Origin: an uncultured Thermomicrobiales bacterium
Lineage (GTDB): Bacteria; Chloroflexota; Chloroflexia; Thermomicrobiales; UBA6265
DNA length: 42,862 nt
Direction of reading: 5' to 3'
Assembly (NCBI GenBank): GCA_902806335.1
Contig: CADCWG010000020.1
Coordinates: 1-42,862 of the forward strand
Of this stretch, positions 1 to 9,086 are shown piece after piece. The notes under the pieces were generated by a model, which saw only the letters and a program-made list of their open reading frames with translations, ran no database searches and had not been told where the DNA came from. The position numbers and the translations under genes are program-made. Numbering within the stretch: position 1 is the first letter of the stretch; each line of letters opens with the position of its first letter.

Positions 1-182
1 TCTTCCGGCCGAGCGACACCCGCACCACCTGCGCGTGGAAGGGCATCGCGAGTTACTACACGATCGAGGTTGACGGTCGGACCAACGCCGACGCCGCCTG
101 GTACTACCCCGAGCCGAAGGACGCAGCGAAGGGGATCGCCGACCACGTCGCGTTCTGGCGCGGCGTCGAGGTGCAGACGTAG
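1..182 (+). CDS. DUF427 domain protein, C-terminal fragment
   Basis: Reading from base 3, the window opens inside a gene that ends at TAG 180-182. The visible 59 residues include TTCAWKGIASYYTIEVDG, then DAAWYYPEPKDAAKGI and VAFWRGVEV, the pattern of the C-terminal half of DUF427 proteins (a small beta-barrel family of unknown biochemical role). The start lies before the window. No partner gene can be judged. The family call rests on recognised motifs; the function is unknown. Confidence 0.8.
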   Translation, partial: FRPSDTRTTCAWKGIASYYTIEVDGRTNADAAWYYPEPKDAAKGIADHVAFWRGVEVQT

Positions 183-549
183 GACCCGGTCCGGCGGGAC
201 CGGCCGCGCGGGGTCAGGTGCCCCTGGCTCGTCCCTGGCCCTGGTCGGTAGACGCTGTGTCTCGCTCGTCCCCGAGCCCTGCGGTCCAAGCCAACAGACC
301 GGTTGAGTGCCGCGGGGACAGGTCTGGCGACGCTCCTGGCCGCCTGCGGTGGCCGACTCCGAAGTGGCGAGCAGCCGCCTAGGCGGCCATCGGGCGTAGA
401 CGCTGCCGACCACCAGGGCGGCGATCGGAGCGTCCTGCCCGTCGGCATGGCCCGTGCATCGGGGGCGGAGCCGCGCCCGAGGGGCGAGGATGGTGGCTGC
501 GCTGGACCGCGTGGCCACAGGAACCGATCAGGACTGAGGAGGGGGACGC
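183..549. other. Intergenic region with a 14-bp palindrome
   Basis: No credible gene is seen in these 367 bases. They contain the perfect palindrome GCCGCCTAGGCGGC (374-387), which could be an operator or a short hairpin, and end in the ribosome-binding sequence GAGGAGGGGG just before the cupin gene. No clear -35/-10 pair was found. Confidence 0.4.
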
Positions 550-936
550 ATGGCCGGGTACAGCGTGGACATCGAGCGCGCGACGCTCGAGGGGAACGAC
601 TTCCGCCGGGTGCTCTTCACCGGGCCCCAGAGCCAGCTGGTGATCATGACGCTGCAGCCCGGCGAGGAGATCGGGACGGAGCGGCACGAGGGGCACGACC
701 AATTCATCCGCGTCGAGGCCGGCGAGGGCGAGGCGCTCCTCGACGGCGAGCGGCACCCGCTCTCCGACGGGGTGGCCGTGGTCGTCCCGGCGGGGACGGA
801 GCACAACGTCGTCAACACGTCGGCCAGCGAGCCGCTGCGCCTCTACACGATCTACTCGCCCGCTGAGCACCCCGACGGCACGGTCCACCAGACCAAGGCC
901 GAGGCCGACGAGTACGAGCGCAGCCACCACGGGTAG
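550..936 (+). CDS. Small single-domain cupin protein
   Basis: This 128-residue protein is a single cupin barrel. Cupin motif 2 is an exact match: G74, P80, G82, H85 and N89 in GVAVVVPAGTEHNVVN (G-x5-P-x-G-x2-H-x3-N). Motif 1 is represented by ERHEGHDQFIRVEAGEG with H46 and H49 as likely metal ligands, although the spacing differs from the textbook form. ATG 550 follows a strong GAGGAGG sequence. There is no signal peptide, so it is cytoplasmic. Stand-alone cupins of this size are often sugar-isomerase-like, dioxygenase-like or simply binding proteins; the substrate cannot be told. It is flanked by long non-coding stretches and is probably monocistronic. Confidence 0.85.
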   Translation: MAGYSVDIERATLEGNDFRRVLFTGPQSQLVIMTLQPGEEIGTERHEGHDQFIRVEAGEGEALLDGERHPLSDGVAVVVPAGTEHNVVNTSASEPLRLYTIYSPAEHPDGTVHQTKAEADEYERSHHG

Positions 937-1477
937 GGCCCGGGTGCCCGGCCGGGTCGGTCGCGTCGCCGCCTGGCACCGGCCCAGTCCCGCTCGCTCC
1001 GTCGCATTGTCCTGACGACCGCCGTACCGGTGCCTGGCGGGCAGCGGCACCCGATCAGGTGCCCGGGTCGTCCGGCGAGGCGCCCGTGGGCGGCGGGGAC
1101 GGGTGCGGGTGGTGCGTTCCCTCGCGTCCTGGTTCCCCGGGCCTCGCCGACGCACCGCGACGGTGCCCGCGCTCGCAACGGGATGCGCGCGTTCTCGCCG
1201 CGCCCGACGTCGGTCGGCCTGTCCTTCGGGTCGTGGCCCCGCCTGTCGGAGCGCGGCCTCGGGCGCTCTCCCGGACAGGCTCTCGGTCGGCCTCGCCCGC
1301 AGTCAGCGGCGCGCCGACCCTGCCAGACGGGCGGTCTCACGGGTAGTTCGCCCGGGGCTACGGCGTCGCCCCGCGAGGGCGGGCGGCCTGCTACGATCTC
1401 GCTCCGACCGATAACCCGAGGGCGCCCGAGCGATGCGCGGCATCGCGCCGGCGCCCGCGCGACCTGGGAGCGTGGCC
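937..1477. other. Long intergenic region, no gene recognised
   Basis: About 540 bases without a convincing gene. The open frames on both strands are arginine/proline-rich and look like by-products of high GC. A possible -10 element TACGAT lies at 1392-1397, but no -35 stands at the right distance. GGGAG at 1466-1470 is the ribosome-binding site used to choose the next start. Confidence 0.4.
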
Positions 1478-2473
1478 GTGTTTCAGGACCTCCACATCTT
1501 CGACGTCCACGCGCACTTCCCGATCAAGGGGGATGTCGCGCAGGGCGGAACGCTCCGCACCCGGGAGACGGGCCGGCTCGACAACCCCGCTACCCAGGAG
1601 CGGCAGGAGCACCGCCGGCGGCAGTTGGAGCGGACCCGGCACCAGTGGCGGATGGCCTTCGACTTCCCGGAGCCGGAGTCCGAGCCACGCTCCAGCGAGG
1701 AGCAGGCCGCGCGCTGGGTCGCCGAGCTGGACAAGTACGGGCTCGACCGGATCGGCTTCGTCACGGGCCGGAACAACGACGAACTCGCCCGCGTCGTTGG
1801 GATGTACCCGGACCGCTTCGTCGGGTTCGCCCACCACGACATCACGCGGCCGGACGCCGCCGCGGAACTCGAGCGGGCGGTCACGACCCTGGGACTGCGG
1901 GGGCTGAAGCTCCTCGCCCCGACCATCCCGGTCCTGATCAACGACCGCTCGCTGTACCCCGTCTGGGAGGTCTGCGAGCGGCTCGGGATCCCCGTCCTGA
2001 GCCACTTCGGGATGCTCGGCGCGGCCGGGGGCGTCTCGTACCACCCGAACATCTCGCCCGCCGTGCTCGAGCCGGTCGCCCGCGACTTTCCGACCGTGGA
2101 CTTCATCATCCCCCACTTCGGGATCCAGCACGTGACCGACCTGCTCTTCCTCTGCTGGTCGTGCCCGAACGTGAACGTCGACAGCTCCGGGTCCAACCAG
2201 TGGGTGCGGTGGATGCCCTACAAGCTCACGCTCGAGGATCTGTTCCAGCGGTTCTTCGAGACGATCGGGCCGGAGCGGATCCTCTTCGGGAGCGATTCCA
2301 GCTGGTTCCCCCGCGGCTTCGCGGTCCGCTACCTCCAGGACCAGCTGCGCATCTGTCGGTTCATGGGCATGTCGCACGAGCACCTGCAGTTGATCTTCGG
2401 CGGCAATGCCGCCCGGATCCTCAACGTGCCGCTGGCGACCACGGGAGACACGGCCACGGTGGACGTCGGCTGA
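1478..2473 (+). CDS. Amidohydrolase family (Amidohydro_2) metal-dependent hydrolase
   Basis: A TIM-barrel hydrolase of about 331 residues. The first strand carries DVHAHF, the HxH metal-binding motif; further family marks are VLSHFGM, IIPHFGIQ and near the C-terminus FGSDSSWFPRG, whose Asp is the expected catalytic/metal residue. The PF04909 family includes decarboxylases and hydrolases acting on ring or lactone substrates, so the exact reaction is open. GTG 1478 is chosen because GGGAG lies 7 bases upstream and translation then begins just before the first barrel strand; ATG 1433 is an in-frame alternative adding 15 residues. It is followed after 217 bases by an ABC importer and a lyase on the same strand, so a catabolic role with them is plausible but unproven. 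Confidence 0.85.
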   Translation: MFQDLHIFDVHAHFPIKGDVAQGGTLRTRETGRLDNPATQERQEHRRRQLERTRHQWRMAFDFPEPESEPRSSEEQAARWVAELDKYGLDRIGFVTGRNNDELARVVGMYPDRFVGFAHHDITRPDAAAELERAVTTLGLRGLKLLAPTIPVLINDRSLYPVWEVCERLGIPVLSHFGMLGAAGGVSYHPNISPAVLEPVARDFPTVDFIIPHFGIQHVTDLLFLCWSCPNVNVDSSGSNQWVRWMPYKLTLEDLFQRFFETIGPERILFGSDSSWFPRGFAVRYLQDQLRICRFMGMSHEHLQLIFGGNAARILNVPLATTGDTATVDVG

Positions 2474-2522
2474 CCCGGATCGGACCCGGCCAGCCGTTGG
2501 GGCTCGGCCTACCCGCTGCCCG

Positions 2523-2539
2523 GCCGGCCATCGGCCGGC
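2523..2539 (+). terminator. Possible terminator after the amidohydrolase gene
   Basis: GCCGGCC, loop ATC, GGCCGGC: a perfect 7-bp GC stem 50 bases after the stop codon, followed by TTCG rather than a clear T-run. It separates the amidohydrolase gene from the importer operon; it may only attenuate. Confidence 0.4.
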
Positions 2540-2616
2540 TTCGCCCCACCAGCTCGGGGCGAGGCGTCCCGCCGTGCCCGCCCGTTGGCCCGGGGCGCAC
2601 CCAACCGACCGGGCGG

Positions 2617-2622
2617 TATACT
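2617..2622 (+). promoter_or_regulatory. Possible -10 element of the carbohydrate importer operon
   Basis: TATACT matches the -10 consensus at five of six positions and stands out in this GC-rich DNA, 68 bases before the binding-protein start. No good -35 hexamer is seen 16-18 bases upstream, so an activator or another sigma factor may be needed. Confidence 0.35.
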
Positions 2623-2690
2623 CGTGAGCCTTTGGACCGACCGTCGGCCGCCCAGCCGGGACCGACTGCTTCGTCAGGAGACGATCGGCG

Positions 2691-4067
2691 ATGACTGCTC
2701 ATGATCGCGATACGACGCCGCGCGCGAGCCAGCGGATCGACCGCCGGACAATCCTGAGGTACGGGGCCGCGTCGGCTGGCCTGGCCGCGGCGGCCCGCGT
2801 CGCCGGTCCGACCGCCGCGCAGGACGCGACCCCCGCCGCCCCGGCGGCGTCCGGATTCAACACCGCCGCCCTCCAGGTCAGCGGCCCGGTCGAGATCGAG
2901 TACTGGCAGTACGAGCTCACCGCGAAGACGCAGCTCGTCAACGAGTTGATCCCCGAGTTCCAGGCGGCGAACCCTGGGATCACCGTGAAGCACGTCAACT
3001 TCCCGTACGACGACTTCCGCCAGCAGGTCGCCGCGGCGGTGCAGGCGGGCGAGGGGCCGGACGTCCTCAACGTCTACTACGGCTGGATCCCCGCCTACGT
3101 GCAGCAGCAGTTCCTCGTGCCGCTCCCCGAAGACGTCTTCCCGGCGGCGACGATCGAGGCCGACTACTTCCCGATGGTCACGGCGGCAAAGGTCGGCGGC
3201 AGCTACTACGCGCTCCCGACCGCCGTCCGCACCCTCGCCCTGTTCTACAACCGGGACCTGCTCGGCGCCGCGGGCGTCCAGCCGCCCACCAACTGGGAAG
3301 AGACCGTCGCCGTCGCGAAGGCGACCGCGCGGAAGAACGGCGACAACTTCGAGGTCGTCGGCATCACCTGGGATATCGGCGGCCAGGGTCACAACTGGTG
3401 GCGCGAGGCGCTGACCCGCCAGAACGGGCTGGTCCCCTACTCGGAGGACAACCGCACGCTCTACTGGTCCAACCCGGAAGGGGTCGAAGCGTTCAACTAC
3501 CTCGCGTCCTTCCTCACCGAGCACGGCGTCACCCAGAGCGGGTTCCAGACCGACGGGCCGACGGCGTTCGCCGCCGGCAGCGCCGCGCTGCACGTCGACG
3601 GCTCCTACCGGGTCGGGTCGCTGGCGATCGACGCGCCGGACCTCAACTACGGGATCGTGCCCCTGCCCGCGCACAAGACGCAGGCGAGCTTCGCGTCGTT
3701 CTGGGCGAACACCATCACCCGAAACGCGGCGGAAGGCGACAAGCTGATCGCGTCCCAGAAGTTCATCGACTTCCTCTCCTCGGAGGCCGTCCAGCGGCGC
3801 TGGACGCCGAGGATCGGCGAGCTCCCGGCCCGCCAGGCGCTCGCCGCCGAGCCGGAGCTGGTCAACAACGAGAAGCTGGCCCCGTTCATCCAGTCGCTGC
3901 CGTTCTCGTACGCGACCTTCCTCGTGAACGAGGCCGACCTCCGCCAGGCCGTGATCGACGCCTTCGACCAGGTCGTGCTCAACGGGCTGGACACGGAGAG
4001 CGCGATCCAGGAGGCGCAGGCCAGGGTCCAGACCCAGCTCGACGAGTACTGGGCGACCTTCGGCTAG
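2691..4067 (+). CDS. ABC transporter extracellular solute-binding protein, family 1 (carbohydrate type)
   Basis: A 458-residue secreted receptor. The N-terminus has a twin-arginine leader (DRRTILRYG, R18-R19, then an Ala-rich hydrophobic stretch to about residue 43) and an Ala/Pro/Thr linker, so it is probably exported folded by Tat. The mature part shows the family-1 binding-protein pattern: VEIEYWQYE, a GEGPDVLNVYYGW segment and ALPTAVRTLALFYNRDLL, typical of sugar and glycerol-phosphate receptors. There is no lipobox cysteine. ATG 2691 follows AGGAGA. It is first in an operon with two permease genes. A strong hairpin directly after it (4095-4124) suggests it is made in excess over the membrane subunits. 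The ligand is unknown. Confidence 0.9.
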   Translation: MTAHDRDTTPRASQRIDRRTILRYGAASAGLAAAARVAGPTAAQDATPAAPAASGFNTAALQVSGPVEIEYWQYELTAKTQLVNELIPEFQAANPGITVKHVNFPYDDFRQQVAAAVQAGEGPDVLNVYYGWIPAYVQQQFLVPLPEDVFPAATIEADYFPMVTAAKVGGSYYALPTAVRTLALFYNRDLLGAAGVQPPTNWEETVAVAKATARKNGDNFEVVGITWDIGGQGHNWWREALTRQNGLVPYSEDNRTLYWSNPEGVEAFNYLASFLTEHGVTQSGFQTDGPTAFAAGSAALHVDGSYRVGSLAIDAPDLNYGIVPLPAHKTQASFASFWANTITRNAAEGDKLIASQKFIDFLSSEAVQRRWTPRIGELPARQALAAEPELVNNEKLAPFIQSLPFSYATFLVNEADLRQAVIDAFDQVVLNGLDTESAIQEAQARVQTQLDEYWATFG

Positions 4068-4094
4068 TCTCGGCGTCGCGGGCGTGGCAGCCCA

Positions 4095-4124
4095 GGGGAC
4101 GGCCGGCACCCGCCGGCCGTCCCC
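4095..4124 (+). terminator. Hairpin between binding-protein and permease genes
   Basis: A perfect 13-bp stem (GGGGACGGCCGGC, loop ACCC, complementary arm) begins 27 bases after the binding-protein stop. There is no T-run, so it looks like a partial terminator or an mRNA 3'-end stabiliser that raises binding-protein output relative to the permeases. Confidence 0.65.
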
Positions 4125-4182
4125 GCGGGCAGGTTGCCGTTGGGCGTCTGGGCGCGTTCGGTAGGGGAAACGAGAGCCAACA

Positions 4183-5079
4183 GTGCGGATGACCCTGGAA
4201 CGCCGCCGGTGGGTCTGGGCGTACGCGTTCATCGCGATCCCGTTGCTCTTCTTCCTGTCGATCCGGATCGGACCGACCCTCTTCGCGTTCTGGGTCAGCC
4301 TGCACCAGTGGGACCCGATCGCCATCGAGCGCCCCTACGTCGGCTTCGATAACTTCGCCGCGCTCTCCGACGACCCCGTCTTCTGGAAGGCCCTCCGCAA
4401 CACCTGGATCTACGTGCTGATCGGCGTTCCGGTCAGCCTCGTCGTCAGCCTCGTCATCGCCCTCGGCCTGCAGCGCCTGACCCGCTACGTCGGGTTCTAC
4501 CGCGTCCTCTACTTCGCGCCCTATGTCACCTCGCTCGTCGCCGTGGGGTGGGTCTGGCGCTGGATGTACATGCCCAACGGCATCTTCAACGATGTGCTGG
4601 GCTGGACCGGGCTCGGTCCGTTCAACTTCCTCGGCACCCCCGACACCGCCATCTACGCGATCATCGCGACGACGATCTGGCAGGCCCTCGGGTTCCAGAT
4701 CATCATCTTTCTGGCCGGGCTCGAGAGCGTCCCGCCGGTCTACCACGAGGCCGCCGCGATCGACGGGGCCTCCGGCTGGCAACAGTTCAGGGACGTCACC
4801 CTTCCCCTCCTCAACCCCACGCTGGTCTTCCTGGTCATCACCGGGGTGATCAGCAACCTGCAGGTGTTCACCCAGGTCCGCGCGATGAGCTCGCAGGGGA
4901 CCGGTGGTCCCCTCAACAGCACGATCAGCATCGTGCTCTACGTCTACCAGCAGGCGTTCCAGGCGCTCCCGTCCAAGATGGGCTACGCGAGCGCGATGAC
5001 GGTCGTGCTCTTCCTGATGATCCTCGTCATCACGGTGTTCCAGCTGAAGGTGCTCTCGAGGAACAACAATGACTACTAG
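4183..5079 (+). CDS. Carbohydrate ABC transporter permease (UgpA/MalF type)
   Basis: A 298-residue inner-membrane protein with about six transmembrane helices. The cytoplasmic EAA loop that docks on the ATPase reads EAAAIDGASGWQQFRDVTLPLL, in two overlapping parts around residues 185-206; the family form is EAA-x3-G-x9-I-x-LP. FVSIRIGPTL-like residues in the first helix and the length match UgpA/MalF-type permeases without the long MalF loop. GTG 4183 is used, with ATG 4189 equally possible; AGGGGAAACGAGAG is the upstream ribosome-binding region. The gene overlaps the next permease by 11 bases, so the two are translationally coupled and form a heterodimer. Confidence 0.9.
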   Translation: MRMTLERRRWVWAYAFIAIPLLFFLSIRIGPTLFAFWVSLHQWDPIAIERPYVGFDNFAALSDDPVFWKALRNTWIYVLIGVPVSLVVSLVIALGLQRLTRYVGFYRVLYFAPYVTSLVAVGWVWRWMYMPNGIFNDVLGWTGLGPFNFLGTPDTAIYAIIATTIWQALGFQIIIFLAGLESVPPVYHEAAAIDGASGWQQFRDVTLPLLNPTLVFLVITGVISNLQVFTQVRAMSSQGTGGPLNSTISIVLYVYQQAFQALPSKMGYASAMTVVLFLMILVITVFQLKVLSRNNNDY

Positions 5080-6007
5080 CCGAGTCACCCGGGCCGAGCG
5101 GGCCGTCCCGATCGGCGGCGACGTGGTGCGACGGCCCGACGCGCTCGGCGCCGGCACCCGGGCCCGCTACGCGACGGTCGGGCGGCGCGACACGCGGCGC
5201 ACGCTGGCCCGCTGGTTCCTCTACGCGATCCTGCTGCTGGGCGGGCTGGGGATGATCTTCCCGTTCGTCTGGATGATCGCGTCGTCCCTCAAGCGCGCGG
5301 CCGACATCTACAGCCTGTCGCTCATCCCCCCGTCTCCGACGCTCGACAACTACCGGGAGGTGCTCCAGCGGACGGAGTACGTCCGCTGGTTCACCAACAG
5401 CCTGGTCGTCGCCGCCATCACGACCGTCAGCGTGGCGTTCTTCGACTCGCTCGCGGGCTACACGCTGGCCAAGTTCCAGTTCCCCGGCTCGTTCCTGATC
5501 TTCATCATGATCCTGAGCACGCTGATGGTGCCGACCGAGATGCTCGTCATCCCGTGGTACATGATGTCGATCAACCTCGGCTGGACCGATTCCTACTGGG
5601 GGATCATGTTCCCCGGGGTGATCAGCGCGTTCGGCGTCTTCCTCATGCGGCAGTTCTTCATGGGCGTTCCAAACGACCTGATCGACGCGGCCCGGCTCGA
5701 CGGCTTCAGCGAGTTTCAGATCTTCTGGAAGATCGCCCTGCCGCTCGTCAAGCCCGCCGTCGCGGCCCTCTGCATCTTCACCTTCCTCGGCAACTGGAAC
5801 GCCTACATCTGGCCGCTGATCGTGACGCGGTCGGAGGAGATGCGGACGCTGCCGGTCGGGATCGCCTTCTTCTCGAGCGAGGCCCAGAGCTCATTCCACC
5901 TGATCATGTCGGCGGCGGCGCTCGCCACCGTTCCCGTCCTGGTCATCTTCATCATCTTCCAGCGGCAGATCATCAAGGGCATCGTGCTGACCGGGCTCAA
6001 GGGATAG
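5069..6007 (+). CDS. Carbohydrate ABC transporter permease (UgpE/MalG type)
   Basis: A 312-residue partner permease. After an unusually polar, Arg-rich N-terminus of about 45 residues come six membrane helices. The EAA loop is DAARLDGFSEFQIFWKIALP, followed by LVKPA, the normal MalG/UgpE form. The C-terminus ends LTGLKG, as is common in this subfamily. ATG 5069 lies inside the end of the preceding gene, with AGGA 8 bases upstream. The downstream lyase starts only 3 bases after its stop, so the enzyme is very likely in the same operon. No ATPase gene is present in the cluster. Confidence 0.9.
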   Translation: MTTSRVTRAERAVPIGGDVVRRPDALGAGTRARYATVGRRDTRRTLARWFLYAILLLGGLGMIFPFVWMIASSLKRAADIYSLSLIPPSPTLDNYREVLQRTEYVRWFTNSLVVAAITTVSVAFFDSLAGYTLAKFQFPGSFLIFIMILSTLMVPTEMLVIPWYMMSINLGWTDSYWGIMFPGVISAFGVFLMRQFFMGVPNDLIDAARLDGFSEFQIFWKIALPLVKPAVAALCIFTFLGNWNAYIWPLIVTRSEEMRTLPVGIAFFSSEAQSSFHLIMSAAALATVPVLVIFIIFQRQIIKGIVLTGLKG

Positions 6008-6010
6008 GCC

Positions 6011-7507
6011 GTGGCGACGACCGGCGCGAGGTTCCCGAACCGTCTCTACGCGCGCTTCGTGCTGGAGCCCGCGTTCGACGAGAGTAAGCGGCTCCTCTTC
6101 CCCCACATGTCGGCGGCGAACGAGGCCCACACGCTGATGCTCGCCGCCACCGGGATCATCTCGCCGGACCACGCCGCCGCGCTCCTGGCCGCGATCCAGA
6201 CCGTCGCCCGCGAGGGGGCGGACGGCTTCACCTACGCCCCCGCGGTCGAGGACCTGTTCTTCGCCGTCGAGGCGCGGCTGATCGCGCTCGCCGGTCCCGA
6301 TGCCGGTGGGAACCTGCAGATCGCGCGCTCGCGCAACGACCTCGACGCGGTGATGTGCAGGCTCTTCGTCCGCGAACGGCTGCTGGGCATCGAGCGCGCG
6401 GTCTGCGCCCTCCGAGAGACCCTGCTCGGGCTCGCCGAAGGCCACCTGCACGCGATGATGCCCGGCATCACCCACACCCAGCCGGCCCAGCCGACCACGC
6501 TCGCCCACTACCTGCTCGGCGTGCTCGGACCGCTCGAGCGGGACAGCGAGCGCCTCCGGCAGGCCTACGCCCGGGTCAACCGGTCGCCGCTCGGCGCGGC
6601 GGCCTTCACCACCACCAGCTTCCCGATCGACCGCGAGTTGACCGCCCGGCTGCTCGGCTTCGAGGGGATCGTCGAGAACGGCTACGACGCGGTCGGCGCC
6701 GGCGACCACATGCTCGACGTCACCCAGGCCCTCGTTACCCTCGCCGCCAGCCTATCGCGCTTCGCCAACGACCTGCTGGTCTGGGCGCGGGCCGAGGTGG
6801 GCATCCTCCGCATCCACGACGAGTTCGTGCAGATCAGCTCGATCATGCCCCAGAAGCGCAACCCCGTCGTCCTCGAGCACGTCCGGGCCCGCATCGGCTA
6901 CGTCTACGGCGACGCCGCGACCGTCGCCACGATCGTCCACTCGTCGGCCTTCGGCGACACGGTGGACGTCGAGGACCCGATCTACGTCCCGATCGCGCGG
7001 GCGTTCGACGCGGCGGACGCGGTCGTCGGGCTGCTGGACGCGGCCCTGACCACCGCCGAGTTCGACGTGGACCTGCTCGCCGCACGGGCCGGCACCGGGG
7101 ACACCACGACCACCGCCCTCGCCGACGGGCTGGTGCGCGACCACGGGCTCCCGTTCCGCACCGCCCACGGGATCGTCGCGCGCCTCGTCAAGGCGGACAC
7201 CCGCCCCATCTCCGCCGCGGCAGTGGCGGAGGTCGCCGGCCAGGTGCTCGGCCGGCCCCTGGACGTCGACGATGCCTGGGTCCGCGCGACGCTCGACCCG
7301 CGGCGCTTCATCGAGGCCCGCGGCGTGGTCGGCGGGCCGGCGCCCGCCGCGACGTCGGCCGCGATCGAGGCGGCCCGCGGTCGGCTGCGTCGTGACCTGG
7401 CGGCCGTGACGGAGGCCGCGCGACTGGTCGCCGCGGCCGGCGAGGACCGGGCGCGGCGCATCGCCGAGATGACCTCGGCCGCCGCCGGCGCGGTCGGCGG
7501 TCCCTAG
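6011..7507 (+). CDS. Argininosuccinate lyase-like enzyme (fumarase/aspartase superfamily)
   Basis: A 498-residue lyase. Superfamily regions are clear: ARSRNDLDAV (residues 105-114, substrate-binding SRND of ArgH), MPGITHTQPAQPTTLAHYLL (150-169, with the catalytic-base region HTQ), SPLGAAAFTTTSFPIDRE (192-209) and the mobile signature loop SSIMPQKRNP (276-285), which carries the catalytic serine. These fit ArgH better than fumarase or adenylosuccinate lyase. GTG 6011 follows AAGGG by 8 bases. Its position, 3 bases behind an importer permease and away from any argG or other arginine gene, argues for a catabolic C-N lyase acting on an imported or related compound rather than arginine synthesis. 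True ArgH cannot be excluded. Confidence 0.8.
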   Translation: MATTGARFPNRLYARFVLEPAFDESKRLLFPHMSAANEAHTLMLAATGIISPDHAAALLAAIQTVAREGADGFTYAPAVEDLFFAVEARLIALAGPDAGGNLQIARSRNDLDAVMCRLFVRERLLGIERAVCALRETLLGLAEGHLHAMMPGITHTQPAQPTTLAHYLLGVLGPLERDSERLRQAYARVNRSPLGAAAFTTTSFPIDRELTARLLGFEGIVENGYDAVGAGDHMLDVTQALVTLAASLSRFANDLLVWARAEVGILRIHDEFVQISSIMPQKRNPVVLEHVRARIGYVYGDAATVATIVHSSAFGDTVDVEDPIYVPIARAFDAADAVVGLLDAALTTAEFDVDLLAARAGTGDTTTTALADGLVRDHGLPFRTAHGIVARLVKADTRPISAAAVAEVAGQVLGRPLDVDDAWVRATLDPRRFIEARGVVGGPAPAATSAAIEAARGRLRRDLAAVTEAARLVAAAGEDRARRIAEMTSAAAGAVGGP

Positions 7508-7934
7508 CCGACGGCACGCGGGCGACGCGTCCAGCCGCAACCTGTCGCACCGTCCACGCCTCCCCGTCCGTGCGCGGGCGCCGGTCGAGTCGCGAGACGC
7601 ATCGTTGGTCGCGCTCCCGGTGGGCACCGGGTCGGGTCGGAATCCGCCGCCAGGCAGGGGGAGATCGGGCGACGGCCGGGCCAATCCGAATGCGCTCGGC
7701 GCCCGCGCTGCGGGCCTCCCGATGAGCCGGCGAGGCGAGCGGTCCGGTGGCCTCTCCTCGTGGCTCCGGGTGATCTTCGCCACCTACCTCCTCGTGCGGC
7801 CCGCCGGCGGCCAGGTTGCGGCACGGCCGTTGCTGACGAGCGGGAGAGACGTTCCCCGCCGTCCCGGTCTACCACTCGTCGACCACCGTCCGCCCCGCCC
7901 GCCGCGCCGCCCGGCGCGAGGAGTCCGGCCCCCG
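7508..7934. other. Intergenic region before the site-2 protease
   Basis: An open frame continues through this stretch into the protease gene, but its translation is Arg/Pro/Gly-rich without family resemblance, so I treat it as non-coding. No clear promoter or terminator is visible. Confidence 0.35.
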
Positions 7935-9086
7935 ATGCCTTCGAACGTCCGACTCGGCCGCATCCGCGGGATCCCGATCGAGCTCAACTGGAGCCTCTTC
8001 CTCGTCTTCGGGCTGCTCGCCGTCTCGCTCGGCTCCGGCTACTTCCCGGACGCCTACCCCGAGATGGCCAGCGGCACGTACTTCGTGCTCGGCCTGCTCA
8101 CGGCCGCGCTGTTCATCGCCTCGATCCTCCTCCACGAGCTCGGACACGCGCTGGTGGCCCTGCGGGAGAGGATCCCGGTCACCTCGATCACGCTCTACAT
8201 CTTCGGCGGCATCGCCCAGCTCGGGGAGGAGCCGAAGTCGGCCCGGGCCGAGTTGCGGGTGGCGGCGGCCGGGCCGCTGGTGAGCTTCGCCCTGGCGGCC
8301 ATCTTCGGGGCGGTCGGTCTCGTCGCCGACGACGTGGACGCCCTCGCCGCCCCCGCTGACTACCTCGCCCGGATCAACCTGATCCTGGCGCTCTTCAACC
8401 TGATCCCGGGCTTCCCGCTCGACGGCGGCCGGATCCTGCGCGCCCTGGTCTGGGGCGCGACGAACAGCCAGGAGCGGGCGCAGCGGGTGGCCGGGGCGAG
8501 CGGCCAGATCGTCGGCTACGGCTTCTTCGGGGTCGGGGCCCTGCTCGCGCTCAACGGCAACCTGCTCAACGGGCTCTGGCTGGTGTTCATCGGCTGGTTC
8601 ATCCAGAACGCCGCCAACGCCTCCACCGCCCAGTCGGGGATCGAGCGGCTCCTCGCCGGTGTCACCGCCGGGCAGGTCATGCGACCGGGCCCGACGACGG
8701 TTCCCAGCCGGACCATGCTCCGCCAGCTGGTCGACGACCACGTCCTGGGGAGCGGCAACCGCTTCTTCATCGTCAGCGACGACGGCACCCCGCGGGGGGT
8801 GGTCAGCCTGACCGACGTGGTGAAGGTGCCCCGCGACCGCTGGGACTGGGTCAACGTGACCCAGGTGATGGTGCCGTGGGCGCGGACCGTCCGCGTCCGT
8901 CCCGACACGGGGCTGCTCGAGGCGCTCCACACGATGGGCGACGCCCACATCCACCAGGTCCCGGTCGCCGAGGGCGACGCCATCCGGGGCCTGCTCTCGC
9001 GGGAGCAGATCTTCGCCCAGATTCGCCTCCGGGCGATGCTCGGCGACCGCCGCGACGCGGCGGCGACCCGTCAGGTTCCCCAGTAG
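7935..9086 (+). CDS. Site-2 protease family (M50) metalloprotease with CBS domains
   Basis: A 383-residue intramembrane zinc protease. The first active-site motif is HELGH (residues 67-71) within a hydrophobic segment; the second is NLIPGFPLDGG (155-165), supplying the Asp ligand. About five to six membrane segments occupy residues 15-220. The C-terminal part (about 240-370) holds a pair of CBS domains (VTAGQVMRPGPTTV and VTQVMVPWARTVRV), which usually bind adenosyl nucleotides and gate activity. This layout is the SpoIVFB/Rip3-like branch. ATG 7935 is chosen because the protein then begins as expected just before the first helix (RGIPIELNWSLFLVFGLL), with GAGGAG about 12 bases upstream. Its substrate is unknown; no anti-sigma gene is adjacent. 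Confidence 0.9.
   Translation: MPSNVRLGRIRGIPIELNWSLFLVFGLLAVSLGSGYFPDAYPEMASGTYFVLGLLTAALFIASILLHELGHALVALRERIPVTSITLYIFGGIAQLGEEPKSARAELRVAAAGPLVSFALAAIFGAVGLVADDVDALAAPADYLARINLILALFNLIPGFPLDGGRILRALVWGATNSQERAQRVAGASGQIVGYGFFGVGALLALNGNLLNGLWLVFIGWFIQNAANASTAQSGIERLLAGVTAGQVMRPGPTTVPSRTMLRQLVDDHVLGSGNRFFIVSDDGTPRGVVSLTDVVKVPRDRWDWVNVTQVMVPWARTVRVRPDTGLLEALHTMGDAHIHQVPVAEGDAIRGLLSREQIFAQIRLRAMLGDRRDAAATRQVPQ

Noticed and set aside
1030-2694. Open frame of 554 codons on the plus strand
   Set aside because: It covers the amidohydrolase gene in another frame and reads as low-complexity Arg/Pro/Ala sequence.
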